From Moniliophthora roreri (Eukaryota > Basidiomycota > Agaricomycetes > Agaricales > Marasmiaceae), in assembly GCA_001466705.2 (NCBI GenBank), contig LATX02000233.1, forward strand, positions 1 through 64,000: DNA of 64,000 bases, written 5' to 3'. The translations under genes and the position numbers were made by a program. Position 1 is the stretch's first letter, and the number at the start of each line of letters is the position of its first letter. Positions 33,022 through 45,821 of this stretch are shown here, one piece after another. The notes beneath the pieces were generated by a model, which made no database searches, was not told the DNA's origin, and worked only from the letters and a program-made list of their open reading frames with translations.

Positions 33022-34058
33022 ACGGACATGCCCAGTGAGAAATGATCTGACGCTATCTGATGGATTCCGACGTTTTCGTAATTGACCGTCAATTTTGATG
33101 CTATCCGATGCTTTTCTGACGAACGACGAGAATGTTGTCTCTTCACCTTTGGGAAATGAAAGACTCAGAGTTGAGCTAGTATGAAGCCACCGAGCGCTAA
33201 CTTTGCTTGGATTGCTTCCTCCAGATGACGCCGCCGAATCCTTCTTTCTTCCCGACCACCATCCGGACCCCCAAGTTCCAACCTTATGCCCTATGCCCTG
33301 CGCCCTACACCCGACCCGCCAACATCCATATCCCTCAGTACGCCCTTCCCGCATTTTCAGCTTCAGCTTACTGGCGCATTTAATTTTTAGGTTAGGGACT
33401 ACTCTCGAACATCAAGCCAGTCGGAAAAACGCGAAAGAAAAGGGCTTTGAGTGTATCTGGGTGACTCGTCACGGTGAGCGGCACGGTTCTGTTGTTGACT
33501 ACCTTACATTGACGCGTTAATCAACAGCCTCGCTGTATCTAATCACCTCACATTAAGGCAAGCATTAGTACCACTGCGTAGGGACTCCACTTTGGTGCAG
33601 GTAAGTTTCGAACTTCCCTTCACCCAGTTGCCATGCTTACTGTTACCTATAGCAGATAACGAGGAACTCTTTCCGTGCAGTGGTTAGGGCGTACGATTGC
33701 GGGGAGCGGCGACGGCGGATGGAATTGTCAGACAGGTGGGTGGAGCATTACAGGATGGACTTATATGATGGTTGACCGGGCTGGGACTGGATAGACTTGG
33801 AGTTGAATATAGTACATGTATTAACGTAGGTATACATCAGAATGCATCGGATTCTCTGACTACATCCGACGGGATCCGACGAAAAGTAAAAGCTGGACAG
33901 CCCATATCAACCTCACCGTCATATAACGTCGGCTACCGTCAGAAAGTGCGGCCTTTATCGATGGTATCCGATGGTATCCGATGAATTTTGAGGGTGTCAT
34001 ATTTCGTTGGATGTTGTCGGATACCATCAGCGGTTTTCTCATTGGGCGTACGGACATC
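33022..34058. mobile_element. Candidate inverted-repeat DNA transposon
   Basis: The left end (CGGACATGCCCAGTGAGAAA onward, about 120 bp) resembles the reverse complement of the right end (GTACGCCCAATGAGAAA onward, to 34058). Both arms contain repeats of the type TATCCGATG and a CTTTCTGACG-like block. Between the arms a plus-strand frame at about 33222 (MTPPNPSFFPTTIRTPKF) stops after about 50 codons. No transposase is seen, so if real it is non-autonomous. The arms are diverged and the exact ends and target duplication are not resolved. Confidence 0.45.
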
Positions 34059-34871
34059 TCTGGCTTGTCGGGCGTCTCTGGTTTGTCGGGGACATGGTAA
34101 GTGTCAGTGATGATGGAGATCTACCGCTCAACTTTAGACTTACCGCAAATTGGCAGATTCCGTTTGTTGCTCTGGTCGCCAATTGAATGAACATACTCAT
34201 ATCAATAATGCTGCACAGGCTCGGACTCAGAGCATCGCGCTCGGCGGTGCAGGAACTACTGTAATGCGCATTTCCAACATTACGGATGGTCAACTGTTTG
34301 CAGCCTGAGCGGACGAAACATTACATGTGGAGCTAAATGACTTGCAAAACGTAAGAGCCCACTCGAGATTTGATTATGATACCGGCAGCTTACATCTCTA
34401 AGAGTCTGTTTCCTGTCATAGATAATCGGAAATAGGGCTGCCAATAGCTCGCTCCCGGCTCCACCTCTTGTTCCCAATGCAAAAAACCACCCAGGACATT
34501 GTCGCGCCCATACAAAGACATCCCCGAGAGCAAAAAAAAACCAAGGGGGACATGGGGACAATCACCGTCAACCACTTGAAGCTACACAGGAACCACTTGC
34601 CCGTTACAGTGCTGCACTGTCGCTTCGTTATGCTCTTTACAAGCAGAGTGATGAACTGAGGTAGTCGGAAAGTTGGTGAGTGAGCGCTAGCACCCATGAC
34701 AATGAAAACTTCTGATGAGCGGAGCTGGACAAGTTCCAAAAATAAATTTTATCCGATATCTCCATCTCTGAAACACTCTTTCCAGCTAGCGCGGCACAAT
34801 GACAACAATGGAGGATAGATATGGGAGCAAGGAGACTCCATAACAAGCGATTTTATTGGAATATCGAAAGG
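34059..34871. other. Intergenic, short direct repeat
   Basis: A 17-bp direct repeat (CTCTGGYTTGTCGGGSG type) lies at about 34058-34090. Nothing else is recognised. Confidence 0.4.
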
Positions 34872-34878
34872 TATAAAA
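34872..34878 (+). promoter_or_regulatory. TATA box of the small secreted protein gene
   Basis: TATAAAA within AAAGGTATAAAAAGGTCC, about 104 bases before the ATG at 34976; a strong core promoter match. Confidence 0.65.
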
Positions 34879-34975
34879 AGGTCCAGTGTCCCCTCCTTTT
34901 GCTCATCTCATCCGCAAAGATCTTCATATAGTCTACACAGCGCAGCCTACCAAGCACCAGCTTCCCAATTTCAGC

Positions 34976-35444
34976 ATGTTCTCCAAACTTCACATCCTCG
35001 TCGTGGCAAGTGCTGCCCTAGCAGGTATTGCCAACGCTCAAGTCTCTGGTTGCGGTGGAGGAGGGTCTTTCACCGTCAGCGACATCAGGTAAAGTCCTCT
35101 CTTTCCACAGCAGCCCTCACCTATATCCCATCCTTTTCCTTTCCTATTCGCTCATATCTAACATTGCTCCCTGTAGGGCGGATCTCCCTGGTGAAACCTT
35201 GAACGCCAGGTCTCAAATCATCGTTCAGCAAGGCAGCGGACAGATCTGTATCGTGAACCGCGCCCCAAACACTATCGTCACTATCACTGCTCAACAAGTC
35301 AACGATGCAATTAACAATGTCTTGTCGAGTTGCTGCGGTGGTAATGCCCAGACCTGTGCAGGAGGACAGGACAAGATTACTGCAGATACGGGAAATGTTA
35401 TTGATTTGAGCGTTCAGGGATTGGGACAGGATTGCACACCTTGA
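34976..35444 (+). CDS. Small secreted cysteine-rich protein
   Basis: Two exons, 34976-35088 and 35177-35444, giving 126 residues. The N-terminus MFSKLHILVVASAALAGIANA is a clear signal peptide with an A-x-A-type cleavage site. The mature part carries six to seven Cys (SGCGGGG, QICIVN, SSCCGG, TCAGG, DCTP), so disulfide-stabilised folding is likely. The middle is Asn/Thr/Val/Gln-rich (NTIVTITAQQVNDAINNVL). The splice joins ATC-AG/G-GCG and keeps the frame. The spacing does not match the eight-Cys hydrophobin pattern. A TATA box upstream suggests a strong, regulated promoter. Function unknown; an extracellular role is inferred. Confidence 0.75.
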
Positions 35445-36935
35445 ATGGCGTGTAGAGACAGTCTGAAGTCTGCTGGGTTACTTTCACAGTGGGACATGTA
35501 ATTCCTCAAATTGATAGTTATAGAACAAATCCTTAATAACTCGTCTACTTATTGCGAGCCCCATCTATCTTTTGATGGGGCGTTTGGTGCTAAGCGCCGG
35601 TGTCGACTTTTCCGGTATTCATCCGGCAGCTCGTAAATCTTATCGTAAAAGATATTCAGACCAACTACGGACCGGCCATCAGCGAAATCCAGGGAAAGTT
35701 ATAACTGAGTACCTACCCATAGGATCGGTGACAACCCCCCATAAAGGTCACCACTAGGGGGAAAGCAGTCATCAGTTCTTACGACGTCAGCTTCAGAAGT
35801 AGTCGTATGTACCAAATGATACAACCGAGCTTGATGCTTGATGTGTCAATAATTGGTCTGGCCGAAGCGACGTTTCACTGACCTTAAACACGCGTTGGTG
35901 CTACTTGGCCTTGGACTTGCGCCAGCGACGAGGAATTAGACAAGACCTTGCGGGATGTTGGATGACGACGCATTTTGATATATGGGCCATCTGACGATTC
36001 ACATGTGCCAGAATGGGGTGAATAGGGATGTGGGATGGCACTGTAATTGGCGGCTGGGCGTGTGAGGGGTGTCCGAGTAGCGTCAAGACTTGGGATGGTC
36101 AAGTTTTACTGTGGAAAGCGTTGGGTAGTCTGGTATTTCGCATCATGTGCACTGGATATGGTGAGTCGCGCCGGCTGGGGGCTGAACTGCACAGGAGAAA
36201 GGGTATAAGAATCATTGAGAGAAGTGGTTGTACGAGAACATACTTTTCAGCCTATTATCCAGCAGTCCCACTCCCGCTACTGTAATCGCCTATTCTGGTT
36301 CTGAGTTGCCTGTACATATATAAAATGGGCTTGCAAAACTTACTAAAGGACGCGTTCGACGCGTCGATGGACCATAAACAGGTTATAATGAATTCATACA
36401 AGGCTGGAATTCTGGGGCGGCCTTTATGTGAAAATTGAGGGCGTGCACAGACCAATTTAGGGCCGGTCAGGGCTTGGGGTTTTGAGATGGTTTTTTTTCC
36501 TTTTCGTTGAGGGGCGCTGAAGGCGTTGGGTACTTGAACAGTGTTGAACAGTGTGAAGCCAGAGCGATGACGTGTTCGATCAACTCCGAAGAGGCCGGTA
36601 ACTGGGTCCGATGCTCCGAGCGCGTCTCTGTCATGTTTGGCGACGTCAACAGCAACGCGCAGCAACTAAACTCCCTTCAAACTGAGCTCAACTGTTTAAT
36701 ACATCATGAATCATGGCTCGGAGTTGAGTTTGAGGAGTGTCAGTCTTGCAAGTAGGAGGGAAGAGGTGATTTCTGGAGCAAATCTGCCGGTAAACAAGTG
36801 TGTATCGCTGGGATATAAGTTCTACTTCTCACTGTATCTCACAAAACCTTGATATATCCCAGATAGATTCTACAAGAACTGTCCCAAGACCCTGTAGCAA
36901 GACTCAGGTACTCTATTGCTTGGTGACAGTTCTGT
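35445..36935. other. Intergenic, no supported gene
   Basis: Open frames of up to 136 codons occur on the minus strand near 36255-36665, but they have no ATG-led domain, signal peptide or paralogue that I recognise. No repeat is evident until the HMG-derived copy begins near 36936. Confidence 0.4.
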
Positions 36936-37562
36936 AGGGTTCGAGTTCCTCACTGATACTGGGCGACCATGAAGCCGGACCGTCATCTGCGGAGTCAGGA
37001 TACGAAGTGTATCCTCCTGCCACCGTAGAGAATACCAGGCTCCCGCCATTGCCAGTAGACATTCCTCATGTCCTCGACACGCCAGACGGCACCACGTCCA
37101 CTCAGTCGATTTTCAACAAGCAGTCCGATCAATGGGAGTTCGGTCCCTTGACTTAGTCCTGTTGTTTGGATAGTTGTGCTTTTTTACGTGCTATCATACC
37201 TCGTACTTTCCCCTCACGTACCTTTTGCAACACCTCCATCTTACTCTGCTGTGCTTATATGATCTGCTTGCTCTTCCATTCAGCTCTCTTCTATCCTTTG
37301 GTTTCTCATTTAACCAGTTCTCTCCTTTTAATTTCGATTGGTTATTCGGATATTTCCTTGCCATGCGCATCTGTATTGGCATTGCAATATATACACGTTT
37401 GATGGCATATAAGTAGTTGGATTTTTGCGAGCGCAGCGTGTTGTCCGATGGAGTTTGTGCTAGGTGAGCTCCTACCGGGCGGGCGCCCGTTGAATGTTGA
37501 GGCCTGAGGACCAGGAGCTGTGCACATGTGTCTTGTCAGATTTTAATCAGTTGCTGGCATGC
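36936..37562 (+). pseudogene. Duplicated 3' end of the HMG-box gene
   Basis: From GTTCxxxTTCCTCACTGATAC onward this matches the last coding part and 3' flank of the gene at 30682-31815. It is highly similar through GTATCCTCCTGCCACCGTAG and continues through the T-rich 3' flank to TTGTCAGATTT near 37536. The copy has a small internal deletion (LHALQ region missing), a short insertion (PLPV), and ends at a different stop (WEFGPLT). The HMG box and upstream exons are absent, so it cannot encode the factor. Confidence 0.8.
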
Positions 37563-38001
37563 TTGTGTCCACAGTAACTCGCTAGTTCTACAGCATGAAT
37601 TGGGTATGAACTTGAATATCTGCGCCGATTGCAGAGCATTTACGGCGTATCCCAGCGGGTCTCCACTTGCAACGACGTGATGGAAAGTTCGCGTAGTTTG
37701 CAAGACCTCGGCTAATGTCGCTTGGTTTCGCTTATGGAACATTTTTTCTTACCTGTGAGTGGCGTTTGGGTAAAAGAATCATTTCCCGGCGAGACCGGGG
37801 TTCGGTCCTTCTACAACGATAGGTTTCCCCGGCGTCCCGGCGCAGTAGGCGTGGGGATCGAGTCTAGACGTAGATAGATGGATAGATACACTGCTCTGCT
37901 TGGCGTCGGCGACTCATCATCTCGTTTTCACCAGGTTCAAAAAGCAATGTCGAATACTTCAATGAAATCATTCCCCAGGCCCCAGCTTATTCCTCGATTT
38001 T
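37563..38001. other. Promoter region of the P4-ATPase
   Basis: No gene is seen and no clear TATA box is present. A TAGATAGATGGATAGATA stretch lies at about 37871. Confidence 0.4.
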
Positions 38002-41000
38002 ATGAAGCTCCCGGACTTGTTCGCCTTGTTCAAGCCCAAGAAAGTCCCTATCCCACCCCGCACGGTTCATGTCAATGAAGGTCGTCAATCTTTGGATAAC
38101 GGAGAAGATGTTGCATTTTGCAGCAATCAGGTCATAACAGCCAAATACACAGTATTGACATTTTTACCGCTCAATCTACTAGAACAATTCAAACGTTTTG
38201 TGAACTTGTGCGTAGCCTATATTTTTGATTTTTCTTGGGTCACGAAGACTTACTCTTAATCATAGCTACTTCCTACTTCTGGTGATCATCCAACTACTTC
38301 CGCAATTCCGGCTGGCTTCACCCGGAGTGGTCGTGATTCCGTTGACCATGATGCTTGGGTTCAAGGCTGCGAAGGATGCTTATGAGGACAGGAACAGGCA
38401 CAGACTGGACAGACGCGTCAATCATAGTCTTGTAGAGGTGCTAAAGAGCGGTTCCTGGATCAACCCAAATCCCACAAAGCCGAAATCTGAACCTTTCGTC
38501 AAACGCTTCCTACCCAATCGTATGATGGGGAGAGGCTTTTTATCGACAGCCGATTCAGATGCCGAGACAGAAGCACTAATAACGGATCCTGACGCGCCGC
38601 ATTGGGAGCATACCCTCTGGGAGGATCTTCGTGTCGGTGACTTTGTCAAAATCAACGAGAACGATGCAATCCCTGCCGACATACTCATTTGCGCAACATC
38701 AGACGAAGAGAACGTCGCATACGTCGAGACCAAGAGTCTAGATGGTGAAACCAACCTCAAGTCTCGCAACGCGGTCTCTCCATTAACACATCTTTGCACT
38801 CCGGATGCTTGCGCCGATCCACAAAACGCATTCCACGTCAAATGCGACAAACCGGATGTTAACATGTATCGTCTCAATACAGTGGTCGAGCTCGGATATG
38901 GAGAGCAGAGAAAGTTTCCTGCAGATTTGCAAGCAATATTATTGCGGGGTACTGTCCTCAGGAATACTTCTTGGGTCATTGGCGTCGTTCTCTTTACTGG
39001 GAATGATACCAAGATCGTTCTGAATGCGGGTGCTACTCCTAGCAAAACGAGTAAAATTGAGAGGCAGATGGGCCCTTTGATGTAGGTTTTCAACTTGTAC
39101 CTTTTTCATGTGAATCGTGATTGAACGTTCTTTCCAGAGCAATCAACTTGGCGCTTGTTTTCACCATGGCCACCGTCTGCGCTATTGCAGATTCGTTCCT
39201 CGAGAAAGAGTATTATCCTCTGGACGCACCCTGGTTATACGGCGCCACCCAATCTGATGATAACCCCAACATTAACGGTTTCATCACATTCTTTCATGCG
39301 CTTCTCACGTACGAACTCTACGCTGTCTTTGGTCTTGAGAATATACAGGACTGACTTTCCGATAGATTCCAAGCCCTTGTTCCCATCGCTCTCTATCTCA
39401 TATTGGAGTCAGCACACACTATACAGTCAATCTTCATATTTACCGACAAGGATATACATTATGACAAAAAGGATCTTGCTACTCAAGCTCGGAATTGGAA
39501 CCTGACAGACGAATTGGGTCAAATCGAATATATCTTTTCAGACAAAACGGGTACGCTGACGCAGGTAAGTAGCTTACATCTAGTTATAACGCAGTCGTCG
39601 GAACTTGTCACCCTTGCAGAATATTATGGTTTTTCGCCAATGCACTATTGGACACAAAGTCTACAAAGGGGACTCGAACCCAAATAATGAACAACACATG
39701 GCCACCGAAGTCCCAACGACAGATGAACAATCCAGGACAAACGACGACGACGACGACGTATACCATTTCTACGATTCCGATCTCCACGCAGACATTACTT
39801 CCGCTACTGCCTCTACTGAAGATACCGACCCCAATTCTCATGCACACCTGTTACATGGGTTCTTCTCAGTATTATCGCTTTGCCATACCGCACTAGCTTC
39901 TGTCAACTCGACAACGGGTGTGATAGAGTACAAAGCTCAGTCTCCCGACGAAGCCGCGCTAGTGCGGGCAGCCGCGGATATGGGTTATGTCTTCTCCGGG
40001 AAAGAGAAGGAGGTGCTGTCTCTAAAGTTGCCGAACGGGCAAGTGGAGAAGTACGAGTTGCTGAATATCCTGGACTTCAACAGTGCGAGGAAGAGGATGA
40101 GCGTCATTGTGAGGAAGATGGATGACCAGGATGGAGGCGTGTTGTTACTTTGCAAAGGAGCGGACAACGTCATCTTTGAGAGGCTGGCAGATGGGGGTGA
40201 GGAACTGAAGCAGGCGATAGAGAGACATTTGGATGATTTTGCGGATGAGGGGTTGAGGACGTTGACGTTGGCTCATAAGATTATACCTGGTATGTTCTGT
40301 TTCTACCTTTGCTTTCGCGTTTATAACCACTATGCATAGATGACGATTACGAAGCTTGGGCAGAAAAGTATCATGAAGCAGCTATGGCTATTGACGACCG
40401 CGAAATAAGGATCGAAGCGCTTTCCGAGGAGATTGAGAAGGATCTCCATCTTTTGGGTGCTACTGGAATTGAAGACAAGCTGCAAGATGGTGTGCCGGAA
40501 ACCATTGCGGATCTCAAGCGAGCTGGCATCAAGGTTTGGGTGGCGACTGGTGATAAGATGGAGACCACTATCGGTAAGCGCTCGTGCCTTGAAATCATTT
40601 GGTCTATCACCGAAATTGAATGATACCTCTGCAGCTATCGGTCGCAGCACAAATTTGATCTCACCAGATTCAAACATTATCATCGTTCGTGGAGGGAGTA
40701 AACCCGTGCAGGAGCAGCTGATGGGCTCGCTGGCGACGTTTTTCCCGGGGAAAGTTCCCGAGACCGTAACGGAGGAGGATTCACTTCGCACATCCAGCTC
40801 TTCGCAGCCAGGCCTGCATCGTGTCAATACAATGTCATCTATAGTCGGTCAGGGTAATGGCGAGAGACCTGGTGGATACATTCTTGTCATTGACGGAGGC
40901 GCTCTACTTCAGGTGAGGATCCATTAAAATGTTGTCAACTCGAGTCGAACTAATATCCGGTATCAAGGCACTCGAGACTGAAGAAAATAGGGCGCTGTTA

Positions 41001-42686
41001 CTTCAGCTCGGTACGCTGTGCAACGGCGTTATTTGCTGTCGTGTATCCCCTTTGCAGAAGGCGCTAGTAGTCAGACTTGTCAAGGATAGTCTTAAAGTAA
41101 CGACATTGGCCATTGGGGATGGTGCAAATGATGTGAGCATGATTCAGGCAGCGGATGTCGGTGTTGGTATACTAGGTGAAGAGGGACTACAAGCAGTCAA
41201 TTCTTCAGATTATGCCATTGCTCAGGTGAGCTTACGTGTCGTGTCCGTGGAGAGGCAGTGCTGACTGATATCTCCCAGTTCCGCTTCTTGAAGAAGCTGC
41301 TACTCGTTCACGGACATTGGTCGTATTATCGGATTGCCAGCCTGTGAGCTTTTCTGATTTGCTGGTCAATTGACGCAAGACTCACTTTCGTTCCAGGATC
41401 CTCGTCTTCTTCTACAAGAACACCGTACCGAGCGGTGTCTCGTGGTGGTACCAGATCTATTGTGGTTGGAGCGCAACATTGTAAGCCTTCCAAGCTATTA
41501 CGGTCGTTCAGACTTCTCATCTCACCGGCCTGCAGCGGTTTTGACTACTTGTATATCCTGTTCTGGAATGCTTGGACGGCAACCCTTCCAAATGCGCTTG
41601 GTCTTGTCGACTACGTACTGGGTATGTCGTTTGATTGGCTCGAAAGACCACGGCTTGAATATACTTCTCAGATGAACAATTATTGATGGACTTACCCGAG
41701 CTCTATCGATATAGCCGCGAGAGGACATATTTCTCGTTCAGAGCGTTTTGTATTGATATGCTGGATGGTGTGTATCAGGTGCGTGTATTACCGTTACAGA
41801 TAGCCAACTTGCAACTAACTTTGTATGCGTTCTGCAGTCTGTCATCATCTTTTTCTTCACTATGTTAGCCTATGACACAACAAGTACCCGGAATGATGGT
41901 TACAATGGTTCATTTTATGAACGCTCAACAGTGCGTATGTCGTTCCATGGTCGAGCTTTTCCTCATACTCTCTCCATAGACTGCCGCACTTTCTGCTGTC
42001 ACGTCAGTGACTCTGTTCACAGCAATAGTAGCTATGTCATGGACATGGACCTTTGTATCTCTCATATTTACGGGTGCTGTCGTCGTTTGGCTGTATACCG
42101 TGTGTCTGCATATTAGCCATCTTTTGAACCATTGCTGATTGTGTTATAGCTAATTGGCTCCACCTCTCCTTCGAACGAACAGAATTTCTTGTTCTACGGC
42201 AACTACTTCTATGTACTCACTTCCGCACCATTCTGGTTGGTTCTCGTCCTGCTTATTCCCGTGACTCTTGCACCTCGTTTCATCTTCAAGGCATACAAGA
42301 CAGCTTACACGCCAACTGACATCGACATTGTGCGTGTCATCAAAAAGCAAGATCCGCATAGAGATTTGCGTGATCTATCGGGGGATCAAGATGGCATAGG
42401 GCTCACAGAAATGAGGAAGCAGCCTCGCGCGCCGCAAGCATCATCTCGCTCCCGACGATTTAATTTGATCGCCTCGAGATTTGGTACGGCGTTTGCCAGA
42501 TCAGGGAGTACTAGAGTGGACATGTCGACTGGGTTGGCATCTACAGATCGTGGATTCGATTTTGCAGCGGAGGAGAATGGGACTGCAATTCGTCGTATGC
42601 AGACAAATTTGTCCGAGAGGCGCATGACGCGGCGAGGCAAAAAGCCATGGTTTTCTGCGCTGAAAAAGGGTTACAAAGAGAGATAA
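38002..42686 (+). CDS. P4-type ATPase (phospholipid flippase, Dnf-like)
   Basis: About a dozen introns of 45-65 nt split this large membrane pump, which moves phospholipids from the outer to the inner leaflet using ATP. Visible marks in order: [21 protein letters not shown] before the first membrane helices; [17 protein letters not shown]; the actuator motif [11 protein letters not shown] (about 38741); DKTGTLTQ with the phosphorylated Asp (39541); [11 protein letters not shown] and [12 protein letters not shown] in the nucleotide-binding domain; [13 protein letters not shown]; the hinge motif [19 protein letters not shown] (about 41117); then [17 protein letters not shown] and further helices; and [11 protein letters not shown] in the cytosolic tail. 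All intron joins I tested keep the frame. The N-terminus is short for the family, about 45 residues before KYT, and an upstream exon cannot be excluded. Subfamily assignment is tentative. P4-ATPases usually need a CDC50-type partner, which is not in the window. Confidence 0.92.
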
Positions 42687-42904
42687 TTATGGTGGATGCC
42701 TCTCCTCGTTTCCCAGTACATTTCTAACGATTCGATATTTATTCCTGGTCCTACGAACCTATTTGATACCAACTCCAGTACTAATCTACGCTTCATTTGT
42801 CGTGTGTTGTATAATACTCAGATAATACAGTACCCGTACTTCTGCTATCAGGAATCTGTTGAAAAACTAGCTTTATTGGCGTATTTGGTATCGATTACAG
42901 CAAA

Positions 42905-45361
42905 TTATGAAGCCTGCGGCCACGCTAATATCTGAGTCTCTTTCCCAGTGAGCGTGATGGTCTTGCGTATCGCCCCGTTATAATCAAACAACAACTCGTA
43001 CTTTCCCGGATAGAGCACTTTATTCCCATTCTCATCCGTCCGCGCAATAGAGCCCAAAGTGACCTTCAACAATGCAACAGCACTTTGACCAGGTGCAATG
43101 TCCTTCATCTTGGTATACGAAACGAGTTCCTTCAATGGAGCCGGTGATGGGCCTGCCTTCGTGCGGGAAAAGAGGAGAGCAGCAAAGTCTGATGTCGTTT
43201 TGCCCGTGTTGGTCACCGAAACTTTAAACGTGTCAAAAGTCGCGACATCGATGTATGGAACACCGGAAGACTTGGCAGAGTCAACCAACTCCTGAATGTC
43301 ATACGAGCCTTTGGCGTTGTCTACCCATTTGAACTGGAAAGTGGTATAATGAAGGCCAAAACCAAACTCATACACTGGCTTTCCGGTGTACCACTTGTAA
43401 GTACGCCCTGGGGAGCTGCCTGCTTTCGGCCGTAGCGACATGTCGGTCATAGGAACCTCGTCGACATACGACGCCGGGTATTGTGTAATGGGAAGTCGGC
43501 CTGCTGGTGCTTTCTTGCCGGTAATGATATCGAGTAACGCTGGACCACCACTCTGACTAGGAAGACCGCCCCATACAATACCGTTGACCTGAAGTAGTAG
43601 TTTCAGCCTGCAGAATACACGCTGAAAAGTAATCAACGCACCCTAGGATCTCCCTTCAGCCAAGAACAGTCGACCTGACCACCGCCCATGGAAAGAACAA
43701 TAAAAGGCTTCTTCAGCGCAGCTAGTTCTTTTATAAGATCCAGCTGGTTACCAGGCCAGGAGATCTCCGTCCTGTCTCGGAATTCGTCTTCGACGCTCAG
43801 GTCCATACCACCAGCGAAGATGATGACATCCGACTTTCGGGCAGCCTCTATGGCGGCAGCAAAGCCAGAAGTATCTGTTGTGTTGATGGCAGTTCCGTTG
43901 GCGAAAGCGACATCGAACGCTGCTTCACGGAAAGCCTGCAGTGGGCTGATGATAAATGGTGCTGGTTGCGCGTAGTTGGACTGCATTTGTTGTGTAGCAT
44001 TGGCAAACGGACCGACCAGGGCAATTTTTCGAATGGAGCGTTTCAAGGGAAGAATGCCATCGTTCTTGAGAAGCACCATGCCTTCGACGGCCGCGCGATG
44101 TGCAAGCTCTTGCGTTTGCTTTGTGTTGACGTCAGACCACTTCAGTTGCCGGTATGGTTGGCGTTCAGGTGGGTCGAAGTAGCCAGTTCTACGGTATGAT
44201 TGTCAGCGGACATCGCAGTATCTCGAGATGTGTGTATCACCTGATCAGAGAATGGTATTGTCGAACGAGAGCCTTCCGAAGGTTATCCTCAGAAATAAGA
44301 GACTGGTTCAAGGCCTTCCCAAGATTTGTGGGATAGGTTATGCCACAATCAATATCTACGCCCGCTCGGAGTGCAAGGGCACTCGCGTTGACGATATCAT
44401 TGGTGTATTGATGTCCTGTTGCGATGGCTTCGACGGCAGCACAATCACCTACAACCCACTGATCGTCTCCAAGTTCCCAAAAATCTCTGACCAATGTCTG
44501 CAAAAGATAGGAGTTCGCACAGGAAGGAACACCATTGACTTCATTATAGCTGCACATAACGGAGGCAGCTTTCGCATCACGTACGCAGCTCTGGAAGGGC
44601 GGGGAATAGTACTCGGCGAAATCCTGCGTGGAAACGACAGCGTTGAATTCAGTCCGGTCATTGCCCTCCCAATTTTCTATGTCATACGCAGCCCAATGCT
44701 TGCAGTCGGCGACAATTTTGAGATAAGGTTTTGGGTTGACCCCGCCTTGCATGCCCGTCATGTATTGGTAGACGTATTGGGCAATACGAAATGGATCCTC
44801 TCCAGGAGTTTCCTGACCTCGACCCCATCGAGGATCCCTGAAGGGATTGATGTTTGGTGCCCAAAAGTCGATTCCGGAGCGATTCGCATTGTGGAATGCG
44901 CGCGCTTCAGTGCTGATAATGGTGCTGACATCATGAATGAGAGCGTCATCAAATGCAGCAGCCATCAAAATTGGGGCGGGGAAGGATGTAGAGTAACTGA
45001 ATTCCCCGGTCTCGGAGAAATTGGAGCCGGGACTGCCACCAAAGCCGTGCTAGGATGATATTCAGAACCTCGAAGTTGTCAAAGATGGAGAGAAGCGTAC
45101 CAAGGCCTCGTTCCACCAATTATACGCCGGTAGGCCAAGTCTAGAAACGCCCGGAGACTCGTTTCCCGTATTTTGAATGACCTCTGGAACTGTAAACTCG
45201 GCAACGAGTGCTCGAGCACGATCGAGAGAGGGAACATCAGGATTGCACACCAAGTTTGTGGCTAGTGGTCCATCTTCGCAATTTGGAAAAGCGCCTTGAC
45301 AGACCAGTACGAGATGACTGGCAATTACCAGCCCGAGCAGTTTCGGAAGCACAGGAGTCAT
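42905..45361 (-). CDS. Glycoside hydrolase family 3 beta-xylosidase, secreted
   Basis: Four exons on the minus strand. The N-terminus from the ATG at 45361 (MTPVLPKLLGLVIASHLVLV) is a signal peptide. Exon 2 gives HGFGGSPGSNFSETGEFSYS, DPRWGRGQETPGEDPFR and KHWAAYD, and the nucleophile region VVGDCAAVEAI, where the Asp corresponds to the SDC Asp of fungal GH3 xylosidases. Exon 3 gives LLKNDGILPL and VALVGPFAN-like sequence; exon 4 gives GGLPSQSGGPALLDIITGK, YEFGFGLHYTTF, and a C-terminal fibronectin III-like domain ending ILAWPQAS. The joins CCTAGG/GTGCGT and CTTG/GTACGC keep the frame. It releases xylose from xylo-oligosaccharides in plant cell-wall breakdown; substrate range is inferred from family resemblance. 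The 3' end lies 219 bases from that of the convergent P4-ATPase. Confidence 0.9.
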
Positions 45362-45821
45362 GCTTAGCACTGATTCTCAGTCGTGGATGCTTTTAAGCCC
45401 TGCCCAAGTTACTCGTATATTGCCGTATGACTGGAATATTCTTTCCCGATCTTCAGGGGAAGCAAAGCTTCTCTTGCTGATAGAAAAATCGACTGAGGCG
45501 TTAGTTAGCCCAGTTAAAACCTGGTGAGCTTACCTGTCCATGTTGTGCCGTCCCCGACAAGGTCACAAGTTTTCTGACTGAGAATTCCCATACGTATTTC
45601 TGCAGCACATGAAGCGAAGGTATCAGCAGGACAGGCGTTTTCAACCTTTGAGGGCAGAGAAGGTGATGATACGAATGAAAAGCGATTTTTCGCGGTTTGG
45701 ACCGGCAATTCACCGGCAATTGGCCGCCGGCTTTCTCAAGACTAAAGCGAATGCGATGTACGATTCACGAGCAAACGTTTGCATAAACATAATGTAACAT
45801 GATATCAAGTACTCAATCCTA
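45362..45821. other. Intergenic between GH3 and DUF3455 genes
   Basis: A minus-strand frame at 45514-45708 includes NACPADTFASCAAEIRMGIL and ends at a GTAAGC donor-like site. It might be an isolated exon or a relic; no partner was found. Confidence 0.3.

Noticed and set aside
32791..33354. 187-codon minus-strand open frame as a gene
   Set aside because: It spans both the dispersed module and one arm of the inverted-repeat element. There is no recognisable domain.
33660..33735. tRNA gene suggested by GTGGTTAGGGC
   Set aside because: No matching acceptor stem, anticodon arm or T-loop could be folded by eye.
35041..35444. Hydrophobin
   Set aside because: The small secreted protein has six to seven Cys and lacks the C-CC-C-C-CC-C spacing of hydrophobins.
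38422..39093. 223-codon antisense open frame over the P4-ATPase
   Set aside because: It lies opposite a well-supported exon with actuator-domain motifs and is a shadow of that frame.
39300..39400. Premature stop in the P4-ATPase near 39350
   Set aside because: The stop lies in an intron (GTACGA donor to GATAG acceptor). Splicing joins FHALLT to [11 protein letters not shown], the expected membrane segment.
44228..45058. 276-codon plus-strand open frame over the GH3 gene
   Set aside because: Antisense to the exon carrying the GH3 nucleophile motif; no independent support.
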